Assembly (NCBI RefSeq): GCF_038150125.1
Contig: NZ_JBBVMF010000002.1
Span: 314,373-378,372 of the forward strand
Direction of reading: 5' to 3'
DNA from: SW132 sp038150125
GTDB lineage: Bacteria; Bacteroidota; Rhodothermia; Balneolales; Balneolaceae
Length of the DNA: 64,000 nt
Made by a program: the position numbers and the translations under genes. Numbering within the stretch: the stretch's first letter is position 1; each line of letters opens with the position of its first letter. Of the stretch, positions 16,415 to 25,532 are shown piece by piece. A model generated the notes under the pieces. That model did not search any database. It was not told the DNA's origin and saw nothing but the letters and a program-made list of their open reading frames with translations.

Positions 16415-17391
16415 TTTTTCGAAGTCGAAATTATATCCTTAATATAAGTCATGAACCCTGAAAAGTAGGTATAACCTCCCTTTAAATATAATAATGAAAG
16501 AGGTATAAATCGTGTAATAATATTCTTTTTAAGAAGATTAATTCTTTCATCTAAGGTTTTAAGAGTATCTTTTATTAATAATTGTCTTTTCTTTAATGTA
16601 GTATTGCAACTAACTAAACTACTTTTTTCAAATTCCTTTTTTTTAATCCAGTTAATTAGAGCCAAGTATAATTTTTTTTTTCTCTTAGCATTATAAAGTG
16701 AATCATTATTAATTTTATGCCATATATATTGATTTAACGTTAACTCACTTGATGAATTTATTATATTTGATTTAGTTGCATTTGACTCATGTCGCCTGTA
16801 TAGTGATAAAACCTTCTCATATATGCACCTTTTACCTAAATTTAACGCAATATTATGCAACCATGTATCATAGTTTACCCCATTAGGAATAGGTAAGCAA
16901 TCATTTAATAATTCTCTTCTTACCGTAGTTGCCATTCCTGTTACATAATTGTCCAAATTTCTAAATTTTTTAAATCTCTTTACCTTTGTCAGAGGCAATG
17001 GATTAAGATTCATATCTGTATACTGCAAATCATGAATGATTAAATAACAATCTGGATTATCTTTAAAATATTCTGAAACATCTTCTATTTTTGTTTTGAA
17101 CCAATAATCATCTTGATCACAAATAAATATAAAATCTCCAGTGGAATTCTTGAATGCATTTTGGAAGTTACTATTGTATCCATTATTTGGATTTATTAAT
17201 AATTTAACTTCAAAAGGAGCATTAATTTTGAAGTTTTCTATAATCTCAATTGTATTATCTGTTGAGTTATCATCACTTATCACCAATTCGTCGGGCTGTC
17301 TTGTTTGTCCTAAAATACTTTCAAGTTGTGCTTCTAAATATTTAGCCCCATTAAAGGTTGCTATTGCAACTGAAATTTGCATTCTTTCCAT
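16411..17391 (-). CDS. Glycosyltransferase family 2
   Basis: This 326-residue inverting GT-A enzyme starts ISVAIATFNGAKYLEAQLES, then QPDELVISDDNSTDNT near residues 32-47 and a metal-binding FICDQDDYW near 91-99. These are typical of rhamnosyltransferase-like GT2 enzymes. The conserved GTx motif and Trp-His region follow (PNGVNYDTWLHNIAL). The C-terminal 100 residues are Lys-rich and may bind the membrane. It overlaps the polymerase gene by 4 nt. It should transfer a sugar onto the growing lipid-linked unit; the dTDP-sugar made by the neighbouring pathway is one possible donor. Confidence 0.85.
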   Translation of the reverse strand: MERMQISVAIATFNGAKYLEAQLESILGQTRQPDELVISDDNSTDNTIEIIENFKINAPFEVKLLINPNNGYNSNFQNAFKNSTGDFIFICDQDDYWFKTKIEDVSEYFKDNPDCYLIIHDLQYTDMNLNPLPLTKVKRFKKFRNLDNYVTGMATTVRRELLNDCLPIPNGVNYDTWLHNIALNLGKRCIYEKVLSLYRRHESNATKSNIINSSSELTLNQYIWHKINNDSLYNAKRKKKLYLALINWIKKKEFEKSSLVSCNTTLKKRQLLIKDTLKTLDERINLLKKNIITRFIPLSLLYLKGGYTYFSGFMTYIKDIISTSKK

Positions 17392-17410
17392 TTTATTAAT
17401 TCAGTTCTAA

Positions 17411-18241
17411 TTATTTAAGCAAATTTCTAAATTTACGTATAACTTTAAAATGTAATTTTTGGCCTCTTGTAATTTTCTCTTTTCTTTCTTTTAAGATTTT
17501 CATTACTTTTTTGTCCTTATTTTCAAAATATTTTACTAGTATATCCAGATATTGAATAATAGATGGAGTTTTATCTTTATTACTCCACATACCTTTATCG
17601 TGAACCCTATAAACTGCCATGGCTTTTTCTATTTTTTTTATCAAGTTTCCATTCCTTAAAAGAAACATATATAGTATGTAATCCCCAATGGGAGCTTCTA
17701 AAAACTGCTCCGGATAGCCCTCTAATTCGTTTCTGAATAAGACGGATGGAGTATGTATAAAATTCTGTTTTGCAAGTTCGTAGATATTACTGGTTTCATT
17801 GACATTTCTCGTTAAAAAGTCATCAACGATCTCATCCTCTTTCTCAAGTTTTATTCGAACAGTATGAAAACAAATAGAGTATTTTTTGTTCTGTTCCATA
17901 AAATCGATCTGTTTTTGAAGTTTTAGCGGATCGGTCCAATAGTCATCTCCTTCGCAGAGGGCTATATACTTACCTTTACATTGTTGCAAAGCCCAAACAA
18001 AATTATCTATCATACCTTTATTATTATCATGTCTATGGTATTTAATCCAGTGACCATTCTCATGATTTTGTATAAGGTCTTCAACAATTATCTTAGTAGA
18101 ATCAGGTGAACTGTCATCAGCAATAATTATCTCTACATCATGTTTAGTTTCTTGATTTAAAACACTCAATATAGCCTCCTCAATATACTTCTCGTGAGCA
18201 TAGGTTATCATGCAAACTGAAATCAGGATTGAACTACTCAT
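17411..18241 (-). CDS. Glycosyltransferase family 2
   Basis: This 276-residue GT-A enzyme contains VCMITYAHEKYIEEAILSVL near residues 9-28, DVEIIIADDSSPDSTKI near 35-51 and the CEGDDYWTDPLKLQKQIDFM block, with DDYW as metal/nucleotide ligands. The later DYILYMFLLRNG region is common in Bacteroidota GT2 enzymes. It overlaps the acyltransferase gene by 8 nt, so the two are co-translated. It should act on the repeat unit at the inner membrane; donor and acceptor cannot be assigned. The short length lacks a long C-terminal extension, unlike the neighbouring GT2. Confidence 0.85.
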   Translation of the reverse strand: MSSSILISVCMITYAHEKYIEEAILSVLNQETKHDVEIIIADDSSPDSTKIIVEDLIQNHENGHWIKYHRHDNNKGMIDNFVWALQQCKGKYIALCEGDDYWTDPLKLQKQIDFMEQNKKYSICFHTVRIKLEKEDEIVDDFLTRNVNETSNIYELAKQNFIHTPSVLFRNELEGYPEQFLEAPIGDYILYMFLLRNGNLIKKIEKAMAVYRVHDKGMWSNKDKTPSIIQYLDILVKYFENKDKKVMKILKERKEKITRGQKLHFKVIRKFRNLLK

Positions 18242-18869
18242 TATTAACTTTAATTACTTTAGCAGGAACACCAACTGCAGTTGAATTTGATGGTATGCTT
18301 TTTGTAACTACAGATCCCGCACCTATCTTACAATTCATCCCTACTTTAACATTTGGCAAAATTGTTGCATTTGCACCTATAAATGAAAAGTCATTAATGT
18401 ATACACCACCAAGGATGGTGGCGCCAGGTGCTATGTCACAAAACTTTCCAATTTTTACATCGTGATGAATTTTCGCTGATGTATTTATAAGTGTACCTTT
18501 TCCAATAGAAACAGAGTTTGATATGAAGGAATTGGGCATAATATTAAGTCCATCAGCTAAATTAATATCAAAATTTCCTATTATGGAATTTCTAGAAATA
18601 ATAGATGTTAGAACTCCTCCAATATCATTTAATTTATTACTGATAATTTCTCTTTGATTTGTACCGCCTAAACCCAGAACAAAACTATTGTCAGTTTTAA
18701 GAAATTCTTGAGCCTCCTCTATTGATCTAAGGATTCTATATTTAGAAAATATATGCTCAGATAGTTCTGCTGTTACATCGTCAAAAAAAACTATTTCTTT
18801 GTTAGTTTTTTGTTCACTTATAACTAAGAGTAAATCTTTAGTATGTCTACCTGCACCAGCAATTAACAT
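18234..18869 (-). CDS. PglD/NeuD-like sugar acyltransferase (left-handed beta-helix)
   Basis: This 211-residue acyltransferase has an N-terminal nucleotide-sugar-binding Rossmann-like domain (LIAGAGRHTKDLLLVI near residues 2-17) and a C-terminal left-handed beta-helix built from hexapeptide repeats (about 95-205). The pattern IHHDVKIGKFCDIAPGATIL supplies the catalytic His. It belongs to the NeuD/PglD group, which uses acetyl-CoA or another acyl-CoA to modify amino sugars. It lies directly downstream of the DegT aminotransferase gene, so N-acylation of the 4-amino sugar made by this locus is the obvious reading. It overlaps the following GT2 gene by 8 nt. Confidence 0.85.
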   Translation of the reverse strand: MLIAGAGRHTKDLLLVISEQKTNKEIVFFDDVTAELSEHIFSKYRILRSIEEAQEFLKTDNSFVLGLGGTNQREIISNKLNDIGGVLTSIISRNSIIGNFDINLADGLNIMPNSFISNSVSIGKGTLINTSAKIHHDVKIGKFCDIAPGATILGGVYINDFSFIGANATILPNVKVGMNCKIGAGSVVTKSIPSNSTAVGVPAKVIKVNNE

Positions 18870-19031
18870 AATTATAAAACTCGTTATATAATTTTCTTAT
18901 TTGAGATATTTAATTTTCACTCTAAATATAATAAATTGGGATCTACAATTTATTATAGCGATTCCTTAGGAATGACCTTAATCCAATGACTTCAAATAAT
19001 CCTGATTCTTCAAACTCAAATAATGAAGCGG

Positions 19032-20135
19032 CTATTTGACAGCTATTCTATTCATAATGGTTTTTATAATTAACTCTTGCGCATTACTGGTTAAATTAAA
19101 ATATAAAGGCAAACACAAAATCCGTTTCGAAATGACTTCTGAAATAGGCATTGATTCATATTTGACAACTTTTGAATACGTGTTTACAGATGGATAAAAA
19201 TATCTTCTAGGAAAGATGTTTTTATCATTCAATGCCTTCTCAACTTTATTCAGTAGTTCTTCAGAAGGAAAAATGACCGGGAAATATGAATAATTGCATT
19301 CACCATCACTAATTTTTTGAAATTGTAAATTTGAAATTTCAGAGAGGCTTTCATGATACATTCGATACTTCTTTTTCCGGTCATTCAATACATCATCATG
19401 ATATTTTAAATTGGCCAAACCTAATGCAGCATGTACTTCCGTCATTTTACCATTAAAGCCGTCTTCAACAATGTCTTTATCTTCATTATGCCCAAAGAAT
19501 CGTAACCTTTGCAGTTTTTTATCCAGCTCGACATTGCTAGTCACACATCCCCCTCCTTCAGCCGTATTAAGCAATTTAGTAGCATGTAAACTTGTAGCAC
19601 TTACATTGCCATACTCCAACAGGCTTTTCCCCTTATAGGTTGAACCAATAGCATGGGCTGCATCATAAATAATCTTCAAATTATATTTCCTTGCAATAGC
19701 GTCGATCGCTTCCACATCACATGGATTTCCAAAAACATGAACCGGCATAATAGCTACCGTTTTATCGGTTATATGGTCTTCAATTTTTGTTGGATCTATA
19801 TTTAATGTTCCCGGATCAATATCACAAAATACTGGGGTGCAACCCTCCCACTTTATGGCACTAACAGTGGCAATCCATGTAAATGGGGTAGTAATAATTT
19901 CACCTTGTAGTTCAAGAGCTTTAATAGCCATTTGAAGGGCAATAGTACCGTTAGATACCGCCACAAAATTATTCAGACCCATTTTCTGGCATAATTCTCT
20001 CTCAAGACGCTGAACTAATGGGCCATTGTGTGTCAAAATACCATTTTCCCATACCCCTTTTAGTAATTCTACATATTCCTCCAAAGGCGCAAGAGAAGGT
20101 TTAGTTACATAGATCGGCTCGTTATTTTTTTTCAT
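19032..20135 (-). CDS. DegT/DnrJ/EryC1/StrS sugar aminotransferase
   Basis: This 367-residue PLP-dependent nucleotide-sugar aminotransferase has the Schiff-base lysine Lys187 in LHATKLLNTAEGGG and Asp158 in IIYDAAHAIG as the pyridine partner. The start ITTPFTWIATVSAIKWEG is the PLP-phosphate region. The HATK context resembles enzymes that aminate C4 of dTDP-4-keto-6-deoxy sugars (VioA-type), but C3 aminases are in the same family. It overlaps the Gfo/Idh oxidoreductase gene by 14 nt. Following a 2,3-dehydratase and a putative 3-ketoreductase, it probably adds a 4-amino group to a 2,6-dideoxy-4-ketohexose. Confidence 0.88.
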   Translation of the reverse strand: MKKNNEPIYVTKPSLAPLEEYVELLKGVWENGILTHNGPLVQRLERELCQKMGLNNFVAVSNGTIALQMAIKALELQGEIITTPFTWIATVSAIKWEGCTPVFCDIDPGTLNIDPTKIEDHITDKTVAIMPVHVFGNPCDVEAIDAIARKYNLKIIYDAAHAIGSTYKGKSLLEYGNVSATSLHATKLLNTAEGGGCVTSNVELDKKLQRLRFFGHNEDKDIVEDGFNGKMTEVHAALGLANLKYHDDVLNDRKKKYRMYHESLSEISNLQFQKISDGECNYSYFPVIFPSEELLNKVEKALNDKNIFPRRYFYPSVNTYSKVVKYESMPISEVISKRILCLPLYFNLTSNAQELIIKTIMNRIAVK

Positions 20136-21114
20136 TTATATTAGCTATGGTTTTAAATTCTTTTATTAATCGAGCTTGGTTTAGGTTTAATTGAGCCTCT
20201 TCTTCTGAGCCACCTTTTAAACATTGTTCATAAAAATGATTCAACATCTTACAAAAATGATGATCAGGCTCTAATGTTAACTCTTTAATTCCATTCTGAT
20301 TTTCAATTTTCAATATTGGTTCATAGCCCGGTGGTGCTGTAAATATACGATTTGTTGATAATTTACCTTTACTGCCCCATAAATCAATCGAACATTGATA
20401 ATGTTGGTCAAAGCCAAAGGCAATTTCTGAAAAAAGATCTGAAGAATTATCCTGTACAAAACCGCCTCCCCAAATATCTACGCCTTTTTCTTTATCCATA
20501 AAACAACTGGCTGCAGTAATCCTGCAATCCAATCCAAGAAAAAGTTGAGAGGCTTTCAAGGTATAAGCTCCTGCATCTAACAGGGCTCCGCCGCCCAATT
20601 TTTTGCTATAGCGAATGTTGTCTTCATCCCGAAAAGGAGGAAACCCAAATGAACTTCTTATGCATCGCAATTCGCCCATTATACCACTATTGAGTATGCT
20701 CCGAATTTCTTGTAATTGCGAATGAAATCTAAATTGAAAATTTTCAATTAAAGCCAAATTATACGAACGTGCAAGCCGGGAAAGTTCATCAACTTCGGAA
20801 TAAGAGCATGCCAACGATTTTTCCACAAGAACATGTAAACCTGACTCTAATGCCTTTTTAACCCATTCATAATGAAGTACATTGGGAAGAGGTATATAAA
20901 CAGCGTCTATATCCTCCAGATCAATCATTTTTAGATATCCTGTAATACCTTTAGTATTAAATTTATCAGCAAATCTTGATGCATTCACCCTTGTTCTGCT
21001 TGCAACACCCACCAATTTAAATTTTTCCGGCATTTGTTGTATTGCAGGAATCATATACTTCTCTGCTATTGAAGCTCCTCCCAGAACTCCAATACGTATA
21101 ATACTTTCTTCCAT
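20122..21114 (-). CDS. Gfo/Idh/MocA oxidoreductase, probable sugar 3-ketoreductase
   Basis: This 330-residue NAD(P)-dependent oxidoreductase has an N-terminal Rossmann domain with GVLGGASIAEKYMIPAI near residues 9-25, the VEKSLA motif containing Lys99 (normally EKP in this family), and a C-terminal alpha/beta catalytic domain with GGGALLDAGAYT near 170-181. It lies between the 2,3-dehydratase gene (1 nt gap) and the aminotransferase gene (14-nt overlap). In deoxysugar pathways such as forosamine or oleandrose, a Gfo/Idh enzyme reduces the 3-keto group of the unstable 3,4-diketo intermediate formed by the 2,3-dehydratase. This role is inferred from gene order and family. Confidence 0.83.
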   Translation of the reverse strand: MEESIIRIGVLGGASIAEKYMIPAIQQMPEKFKLVGVASRTRVNASRFADKFNTKGITGYLKMIDLEDIDAVYIPLPNVLHYEWVKKALESGLHVLVEKSLACSYSEVDELSRLARSYNLALIENFQFRFHSQLQEIRSILNSGIMGELRCIRSSFGFPPFRDEDNIRYSKKLGGGALLDAGAYTLKASQLFLGLDCRITAASCFMDKEKGVDIWGGGFVQDNSSDLFSEIAFGFDQHYQCSIDLWGSKGKLSTNRIFTAPPGYEPILKIENQNGIKELTLEPDHHFCKMLNHFYEQCLKGGSEEEAQLNLNQARLIKEFKTIANINEKK

Positions 21115-21115
21115 A

Positions 21116-22540
21116 TTAAATAAATGATATAGCTGATATTAAACTTCTGGCTTGAATATTTAAGTAATTGTTATATTTCAAAAAAGTATGCAATTGATTT
21201 AGAGTCATCCATATATAATTTTCAGGTAACTCCAATGGAATTTCATCACCCGCAACAATAATTTTGTTTTTGTTTTGCTCTCGGAAAAAACGCCCACCTT
21301 CCTCAGATTGAATTGCGTCAAAAACGGTTTTTTCCTCAGGAGCATTTAACACATAATCTAGAAAAGGTAATTTGCCTTTTTTCGTGTCACGATAATTACC
21401 TGTTAAACATTGCACGGTAGGAGCAAGCTCTATAATATCGAAATTACCACATTCCAATTTTGCCTGAACCACAAAGTGAAGTACGCCATTAATTTCTTTA
21501 CAAACAAAGGCGCATAATCCGTCTTGCGTTGGCTGTACCATTGGTTGAGACCAACTAACTACTTCCCTATTTCCAATTTCAACTTGCACAGGTATAACTT
21601 TAAAGTATTTATTTTCTTTGTGCTTTATTTCTGAAGGCGTATATACCCAATCATCAATTTCCTTAAGGGACACTCTTTCAACTTCTAATTCATAGTAGCT
21701 TTTAAGCCGGGTTATAAACTGAATGACTTCATCATTCGTATGTAGGGAATTTTCTAACAAAGCAGATGCAAGAAACTTTCGCCCTATATTATTATTACCT
21801 TGATATCCGAAAAACTTGAATAATCCTACAACATCTTCATCATACGAACCATACGGTATTCCCGAAATTACGGTACGGGTATCCATATTAACCAAATTAT
21901 CGAAGTTCATTAGTTTTTTTAATTGAGCTAAAGTAAGCCAAATAAAATCGTCTTTAACTTCTATTTCTTCATCAACTTTAATAATTATATTTCTATTTCT
22001 TTTCTTTAAAAAACGCCCTCCTTGTTCCGATTGTAGCTGATCTAGAAGTATTTGATCCGGTTCTGCATTTCTAAAGAAGTCCAAATAATGAGGTTTCTTA
22101 CCTTTATGAACCTGAGTATAATTACTTTTTGTTGCCTGTAAAGTTGGGGAAAGCTGAACATAATTTACATTACCCGGTTCGATTTTAGCTTGCATTAGAA
22201 AGTGTAGTGTTCCATTAAATTCTTTGGTTATGATTCCCAAATAACCCACCTCCGGCTGATTGATAATGGGCTGCTCCCATTCGTTTACATTTCCCCAATT
22301 TGTGCTAACCTTAATACCATCAATGGAGAAAAATTTACCAGAATCGTGTCGTAACGACCCAGAATATTCGTCATACTTCCATTGCTTTAACTCATAAAAT
22401 TTCACCTTCTCAATATGAATACTTACCTGTTCATTTCTTTTTTCAAGCCATTTAATTACTGATTTTGTTGGTGTAATAGATTCTTCTTCTGAAAATGCAG
22501 ATTTTATAAAAGAAAAAATATTTTGTGAATTTTTTAACAT
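21116..22540 (-). CDS. NDP-hexose 2,3-dehydratase (EvaA/SpnO-like)
   Basis: This 474-residue protein is made of two homologous halves, as expected for NDP-hexose 2,3-dehydratases. Matching blocks occur at about residues 88-180 and 330-420: LHFLMQAKIEPGN with LSPTLQATKSNY, and LHFVVQAKLECGN with LAPTVQCLTGNY, each ending in a GGRF motif. These enzymes remove the C2 hydroxyl of dTDP-4-keto-6-deoxyglucose to give a 3,4-diketo-2,6-dideoxy sugar. They are best known from antibiotic sugar pathways. Its substrate would come from the RmlA and RmlB encoded upstream. It starts about 116 bp downstream of the flippase gene and ends 1 nt before the oxidoreductase gene. Confidence 0.88.
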   Translation of the reverse strand: MLKNSQNIFSFIKSAFSEEESITPTKSVIKWLEKRNEQVSIHIEKVKFYELKQWKYDEYSGSLRHDSGKFFSIDGIKVSTNWGNVNEWEQPIINQPEVGYLGIITKEFNGTLHFLMQAKIEPGNVNYVQLSPTLQATKSNYTQVHKGKKPHYLDFFRNAEPDQILLDQLQSEQGGRFLKKRNRNIIIKVDEEIEVKDDFIWLTLAQLKKLMNFDNLVNMDTRTVISGIPYGSYDEDVVGLFKFFGYQGNNNIGRKFLASALLENSLHTNDEVIQFITRLKSYYELEVERVSLKEIDDWVYTPSEIKHKENKYFKVIPVQVEIGNREVVSWSQPMVQPTQDGLCAFVCKEINGVLHFVVQAKLECGNFDIIELAPTVQCLTGNYRDTKKGKLPFLDYVLNAPEEKTVFDAIQSEEGGRFFREQNKNKIIVAGDEIPLELPENYIWMTLNQLHTFLKYNNYLNIQARSLISAISFI

Positions 22541-22656
22541 ACAATTAAACCCTAAAAGATAATATATAATACAGTTTGCAGGGCAAAAATAATGCCCATT
22601 AGAAATGGTACAGCAGGTTTTCCTCTCTGGAAATCATAAGTGGTTTATATATGGGT

Positions 22657-24120
22657 TCATAAGTTAAAGATGGCTTTAATTCGCTTTGGTAAAAATGGAT
22701 GCGCCATTTCTAATACAATGTTTACAATTTCCGTTCGGAATAATAAATTGCTACCAACATAAATAGAACCAGATAACAACAAATATGCAATCAAGATTAA
22801 GAGAGACTGTACCGGAAAAAAAAACGAGAGCGCAGCTATAATTGCGATCATTGGAATGGATAATACCAAAACTTTTAATACGTCTTCTCCCTGTTCCAAT
22901 ATTGAGTAGTTCAAAAACTTGGCCGTGTACCAAGTATTAATAAATAAAGCTATATAAGATGAAATAACTTGTCCAACCAAAAGGCCATAAATTCCAAACT
23001 GTAATCCAACCAAAATGGCAATGGCAATATTTACTTTCTTGATAATTTCCAGTTTTAAAAACAAATCAGAACGACCTAATACTTTCAAAATATTGAGGTT
23101 TACAGCATGCAGATGATATAATATCCCACTAAAGCATAAGATTTGGAGAAACGGAGCTGCATCAATCCACTTCTCCCCCAACACATAAAGCATAATGGGC
23201 TCTGCAAATAGTATTAACAGCAACATTCCAGGAAATATCACAAAGGAGCTACTCTGTATAACCTGCCGGTATCCTCTTTTTAAGCGAACCGGATCACCCC
23301 CGGTTTTGGCCAATAATGGATATGTCACTTTCTGAATTATTCCAACCAAATTCTGACTAGCCATCTGTTGCATCTTTTTTGCCTGTGTATAGAAACCGAG
23401 CGTAGCGGCTACGAAAAATTTCCCAATTACAAGTTTATAAATATGTAGAAAAATAGTATTCAAAAGTCCTGAAAGTAATAATTTATACCCAAATCCAAAC
23501 AAACGGTTAAATGATTCCTTATCAAAATGAAACCGAATTTTGGCTGGTTGTAATATCCACAGGGCTATACTGCTGCAAGCTGCAACCAATAAATACTGCG
23601 CCACCAACGACCATACTCCAAAATCCATATATGCCATGGTTATAGAAACTGTTCCTGCAATAAATACGGCCGGCACCTGTGCATAGGCTTGTTTTTTAAA
23701 TTCCAATTGTTGGGTCATCTCAGAGCGCTGTACAATGGCTATTCCAAAAAAGATAACCGCCAATCCCATAACCCGTGTTAAATCCACTAATTCAGGGCGG
23801 TTGTAGAATTCTGCAATCCAGGGGGCACCCACATACAGCAATCCATAAAAAGCCACAGAAAGCAGCAGATTCAGCCAAAATACTGTTGAACGATCTTGAT
23901 CAGAAATTTCTTTTTCTCGAATCAACGCCTGTCCCATGCCGCTATCAATAAAGCTTTGGGCAATAGCAAAAAAAATCATGAGCATCGCTATTAAGCCGAA
24001 GTCTTCCGGTGTAAGCAAACGGGCAAGAATAATAAAAATAACAACTTGCAGAATCTGTTGTCCAAATCGTTCAACTGCAACCCACAATACACCAATGGAA
24101 GCCTCTACTTTTAAAGACAT
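22657..24120 (-). CDS. Wzx-type polysaccharide flippase (MOP superfamily)
   Basis: This 487-residue polytopic membrane protein of the MOP/PST family resembles WzxC: VLWVAVERFGQQILQVVIF near residues 11-29, then RLLTPEDFGLIAM and FIDSGMGQALIRE. About 12-14 hydrophobic helices are evident. It should flip lipid-linked repeat units across the inner membrane for polymerisation by the Wzy-like protein. Its start overlaps the RmlC stop as TAATG, which suggests translational coupling. A gap of about 116 bp follows before the 2,3-dehydratase gene. Length is normal for the family. Confidence 0.87.
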   Translation of the reverse strand: MSLKVEASIGVLWVAVERFGQQILQVVIFIILARLLTPEDFGLIAMLMIFFAIAQSFIDSGMGQALIREKEISDQDRSTVFWLNLLLSVAFYGLLYVGAPWIAEFYNRPELVDLTRVMGLAVIFFGIAIVQRSEMTQQLEFKKQAYAQVPAVFIAGTVSITMAYMDFGVWSLVAQYLLVAACSSIALWILQPAKIRFHFDKESFNRLFGFGYKLLLSGLLNTIFLHIYKLVIGKFFVAATLGFYTQAKKMQQMASQNLVGIIQKVTYPLLAKTGGDPVRLKRGYRQVIQSSSFVIFPGMLLLILFAEPIMLYVLGEKWIDAAPFLQILCFSGILYHLHAVNLNILKVLGRSDLFLKLEIIKKVNIAIAILVGLQFGIYGLLVGQVISSYIALFINTWYTAKFLNYSILEQGEDVLKVLVLSIPMIAIIAALSFFFPVQSLLILIAYLLLSGSIYVGSNLLFRTEIVNIVLEMAHPFLPKRIKAIFNL

Positions 24121-24656
24121 TATTTTAAAACAAATACAAATGATCCAAGTTTATTGTCTTTATTACTGACAATTGGATTTTTTAAAGGCCAATTTATACC
24201 TATGCTATCATCGTTCCAGATTATTCCATCTTCATAATTAGGGTAATAGTAATCCGTACATTTGTAAACAAAATCAGCTGTTTCTGACAGCACACAAAAA
24301 CCATGAGCAAATCCAGGAGGAACGAACATTTGAAAATGATTTTCATCAGTTAGTTCTTCCCCATACCATTTGCCAAATGTGGGAGAATCATTTCGAATAT
24401 CAACCGCCACGTCAAATACTTTTCCTGAACGAACACTCACTAACTTTCCCTGGGGATGTTTTTTTTGGAAATGCAGCCCTCTTAATACGCCTTTATATGA
24501 CCGGGACCAGTTATCTTGCACAAAATCATCTTTTATGCCTATTTCTTTGTAAAGTTTTTTTTGCCAGGTCTCCATAAAGAAACCTCGTTCGTCTTCAAAC
24601 ACCTTTGGCTTAATGATCAATAATCCCGGTATAGGTTCTTTAATTACTTCCAGCAT
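24120..24656 (-). CDS. rmlC: dTDP-4-dehydrorhamnose 3,5-epimerase (RmlC) or RmlC-like 5-epimerase
   Basis: This 178-residue cupin is a dTDP-4-keto-6-deoxysugar epimerase. The start EPIPGLLIIKPKVFEDERGFF is typical of the family. The active-site base His62 is in LRGLHFQ, Lys72 is in QGKLV, and the Tyr of the acid position is in FVYKCTDYY near residue 131. It lies 6 nt downstream of rmlA and overlaps the wzx start (TAATG). No rmlD occurs in the window, so the product is probably not rhamnose; it may set the L configuration of the dideoxy amino sugar, like EvaD-type epimerases. The name rmlC reflects sequence type, not proven pathway. Confidence 0.85.
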   Translation of the reverse strand: MLEVIKEPIPGLLIIKPKVFEDERGFFMETWQKKLYKEIGIKDDFVQDNWSRSYKGVLRGLHFQKKHPQGKLVSVRSGKVFDVAVDIRNDSPTFGKWYGEELTDENHFQMFVPPGFAHGFCVLSETADFVYKCTDYYYPNYEDGIIWNDDSIGINWPLKNPIVSNKDNKLGSFVFVLK

Positions 24657-24662
24657 TTAAAC

Positions 24663-25529
24663 TTAATCCTTTACTAAATTGAGTAAATATTCACCATACC
24701 CACTTTTAGTCAATGGTCTTGCTAATTCTTTGAGTTGAGTATCATTTATATAATTCATGCGCCAAGCCACTTCTTCCGGACTGGCTATTTTTAAACCCTG
24801 CCGCTGTTCGACAGTTTGTACAAAGTTTGCAGCCTGTAGCATAGAATCGTGAGTTCCTGTATCCAGCCAAGCCGTTCCCCGTCCCATCAACTCAACAGTT
24901 AGCTCTTCATGTTCCAGGTAAATTTTGTTTAAATCGGTGATTTCAAGCTCACCTCGTGCTGACGGTTTAAGGTTCTTAGCTATCTCAACCACCTTATTGT
25001 CATAATAGTATAAGCCAACTAACGCATAATTTGATTTGGGTTTTTCTGGCTTTTCTTCAAGGCTTAATACTTTTCCATTTTCATCAAACTCTACCACCCC
25101 ATAGCGCTCTGGATCATGCACATTATATCCAAATATGATAGCACCGCTCTCCAATTCTGCAACTTTTTGAAGCTTAGTTGAAAGACCTTGCCCGTAGAAA
25201 ATATTATCCCCCAGTATTAGGGTTACACTATCATTACCTATAAATTCTTCTCCAATAATAAAAGCCTGTGCAAGTCCTTCTGGCTTTGGCTGCACTTCGT
25301 AGCATAACTCAATTCCCCACTGTGATCCATCACCCAACAACTCTTTAAAGCGTGGCAGATCTTCCGGTGTGGAAATAATTAGTATTTCTTGAATGCCAGA
25401 AAGCATTAAGGTCGATAATGGATAATAGATCATCGGTTTATCGTATACCGGTAGCAACTGTTTACTCACTACCAATGTATTTGGATGAAGTCGTGTACCA
25501 GCTCCACCGGCTAAAATTATTCCTTTCAT
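24663..25529 (-). CDS. rmlA: Glucose-1-phosphate thymidylyltransferase (RmlA)
   Basis: This 288-residue enzyme makes dTDP-glucose from glucose-1-phosphate and dTTP. The nucleotide-binding GIILAGGAGTRLHP is at residues 3-16, followed by SKQLLPVYDKPMIYYPLSTL, LILGDNIFYGQGL and EEKPEKPKSNYALVGLYYYD. The C-terminal GTAWLDTGTHDSML block is intact. Length equals the canonical short RmlA. It lies 3 nt downstream of rmlB and 6 nt upstream of rmlC in the leftward operon. It opens the dTDP-sugar pathway that feeds the 2,3-dehydratase. Confidence 0.95.
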   Translation of the reverse strand: MKGIILAGGAGTRLHPNTLVVSKQLLPVYDKPMIYYPLSTLMLSGIQEILIISTPEDLPRFKELLGDGSQWGIELCYEVQPKPEGLAQAFIIGEEFIGNDSVTLILGDNIFYGQGLSTKLQKVAELESGAIIFGYNVHDPERYGVVEFDENGKVLSLEEKPEKPKSNYALVGLYYYDNKVVEIAKNLKPSARGELEITDLNKIYLEHEELTVELMGRGTAWLDTGTHDSMLQAANFVQTVEQRQGLKIASPEEVAWRMNYINDTQLKELARPLTKSGYGEYLLNLVKD

Positions 25530-25532
25530 CAG

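Noticed and set aside
24120..24656. L-rhamnose biosynthesis as the purpose of rmlBAC
   Set aside because: rmlD is absent from the operon, and genes for a 2,3-dehydratase, reductase, aminotransferase and acyltransferase occupy its place. A distant rmlD cannot be excluded from this window.
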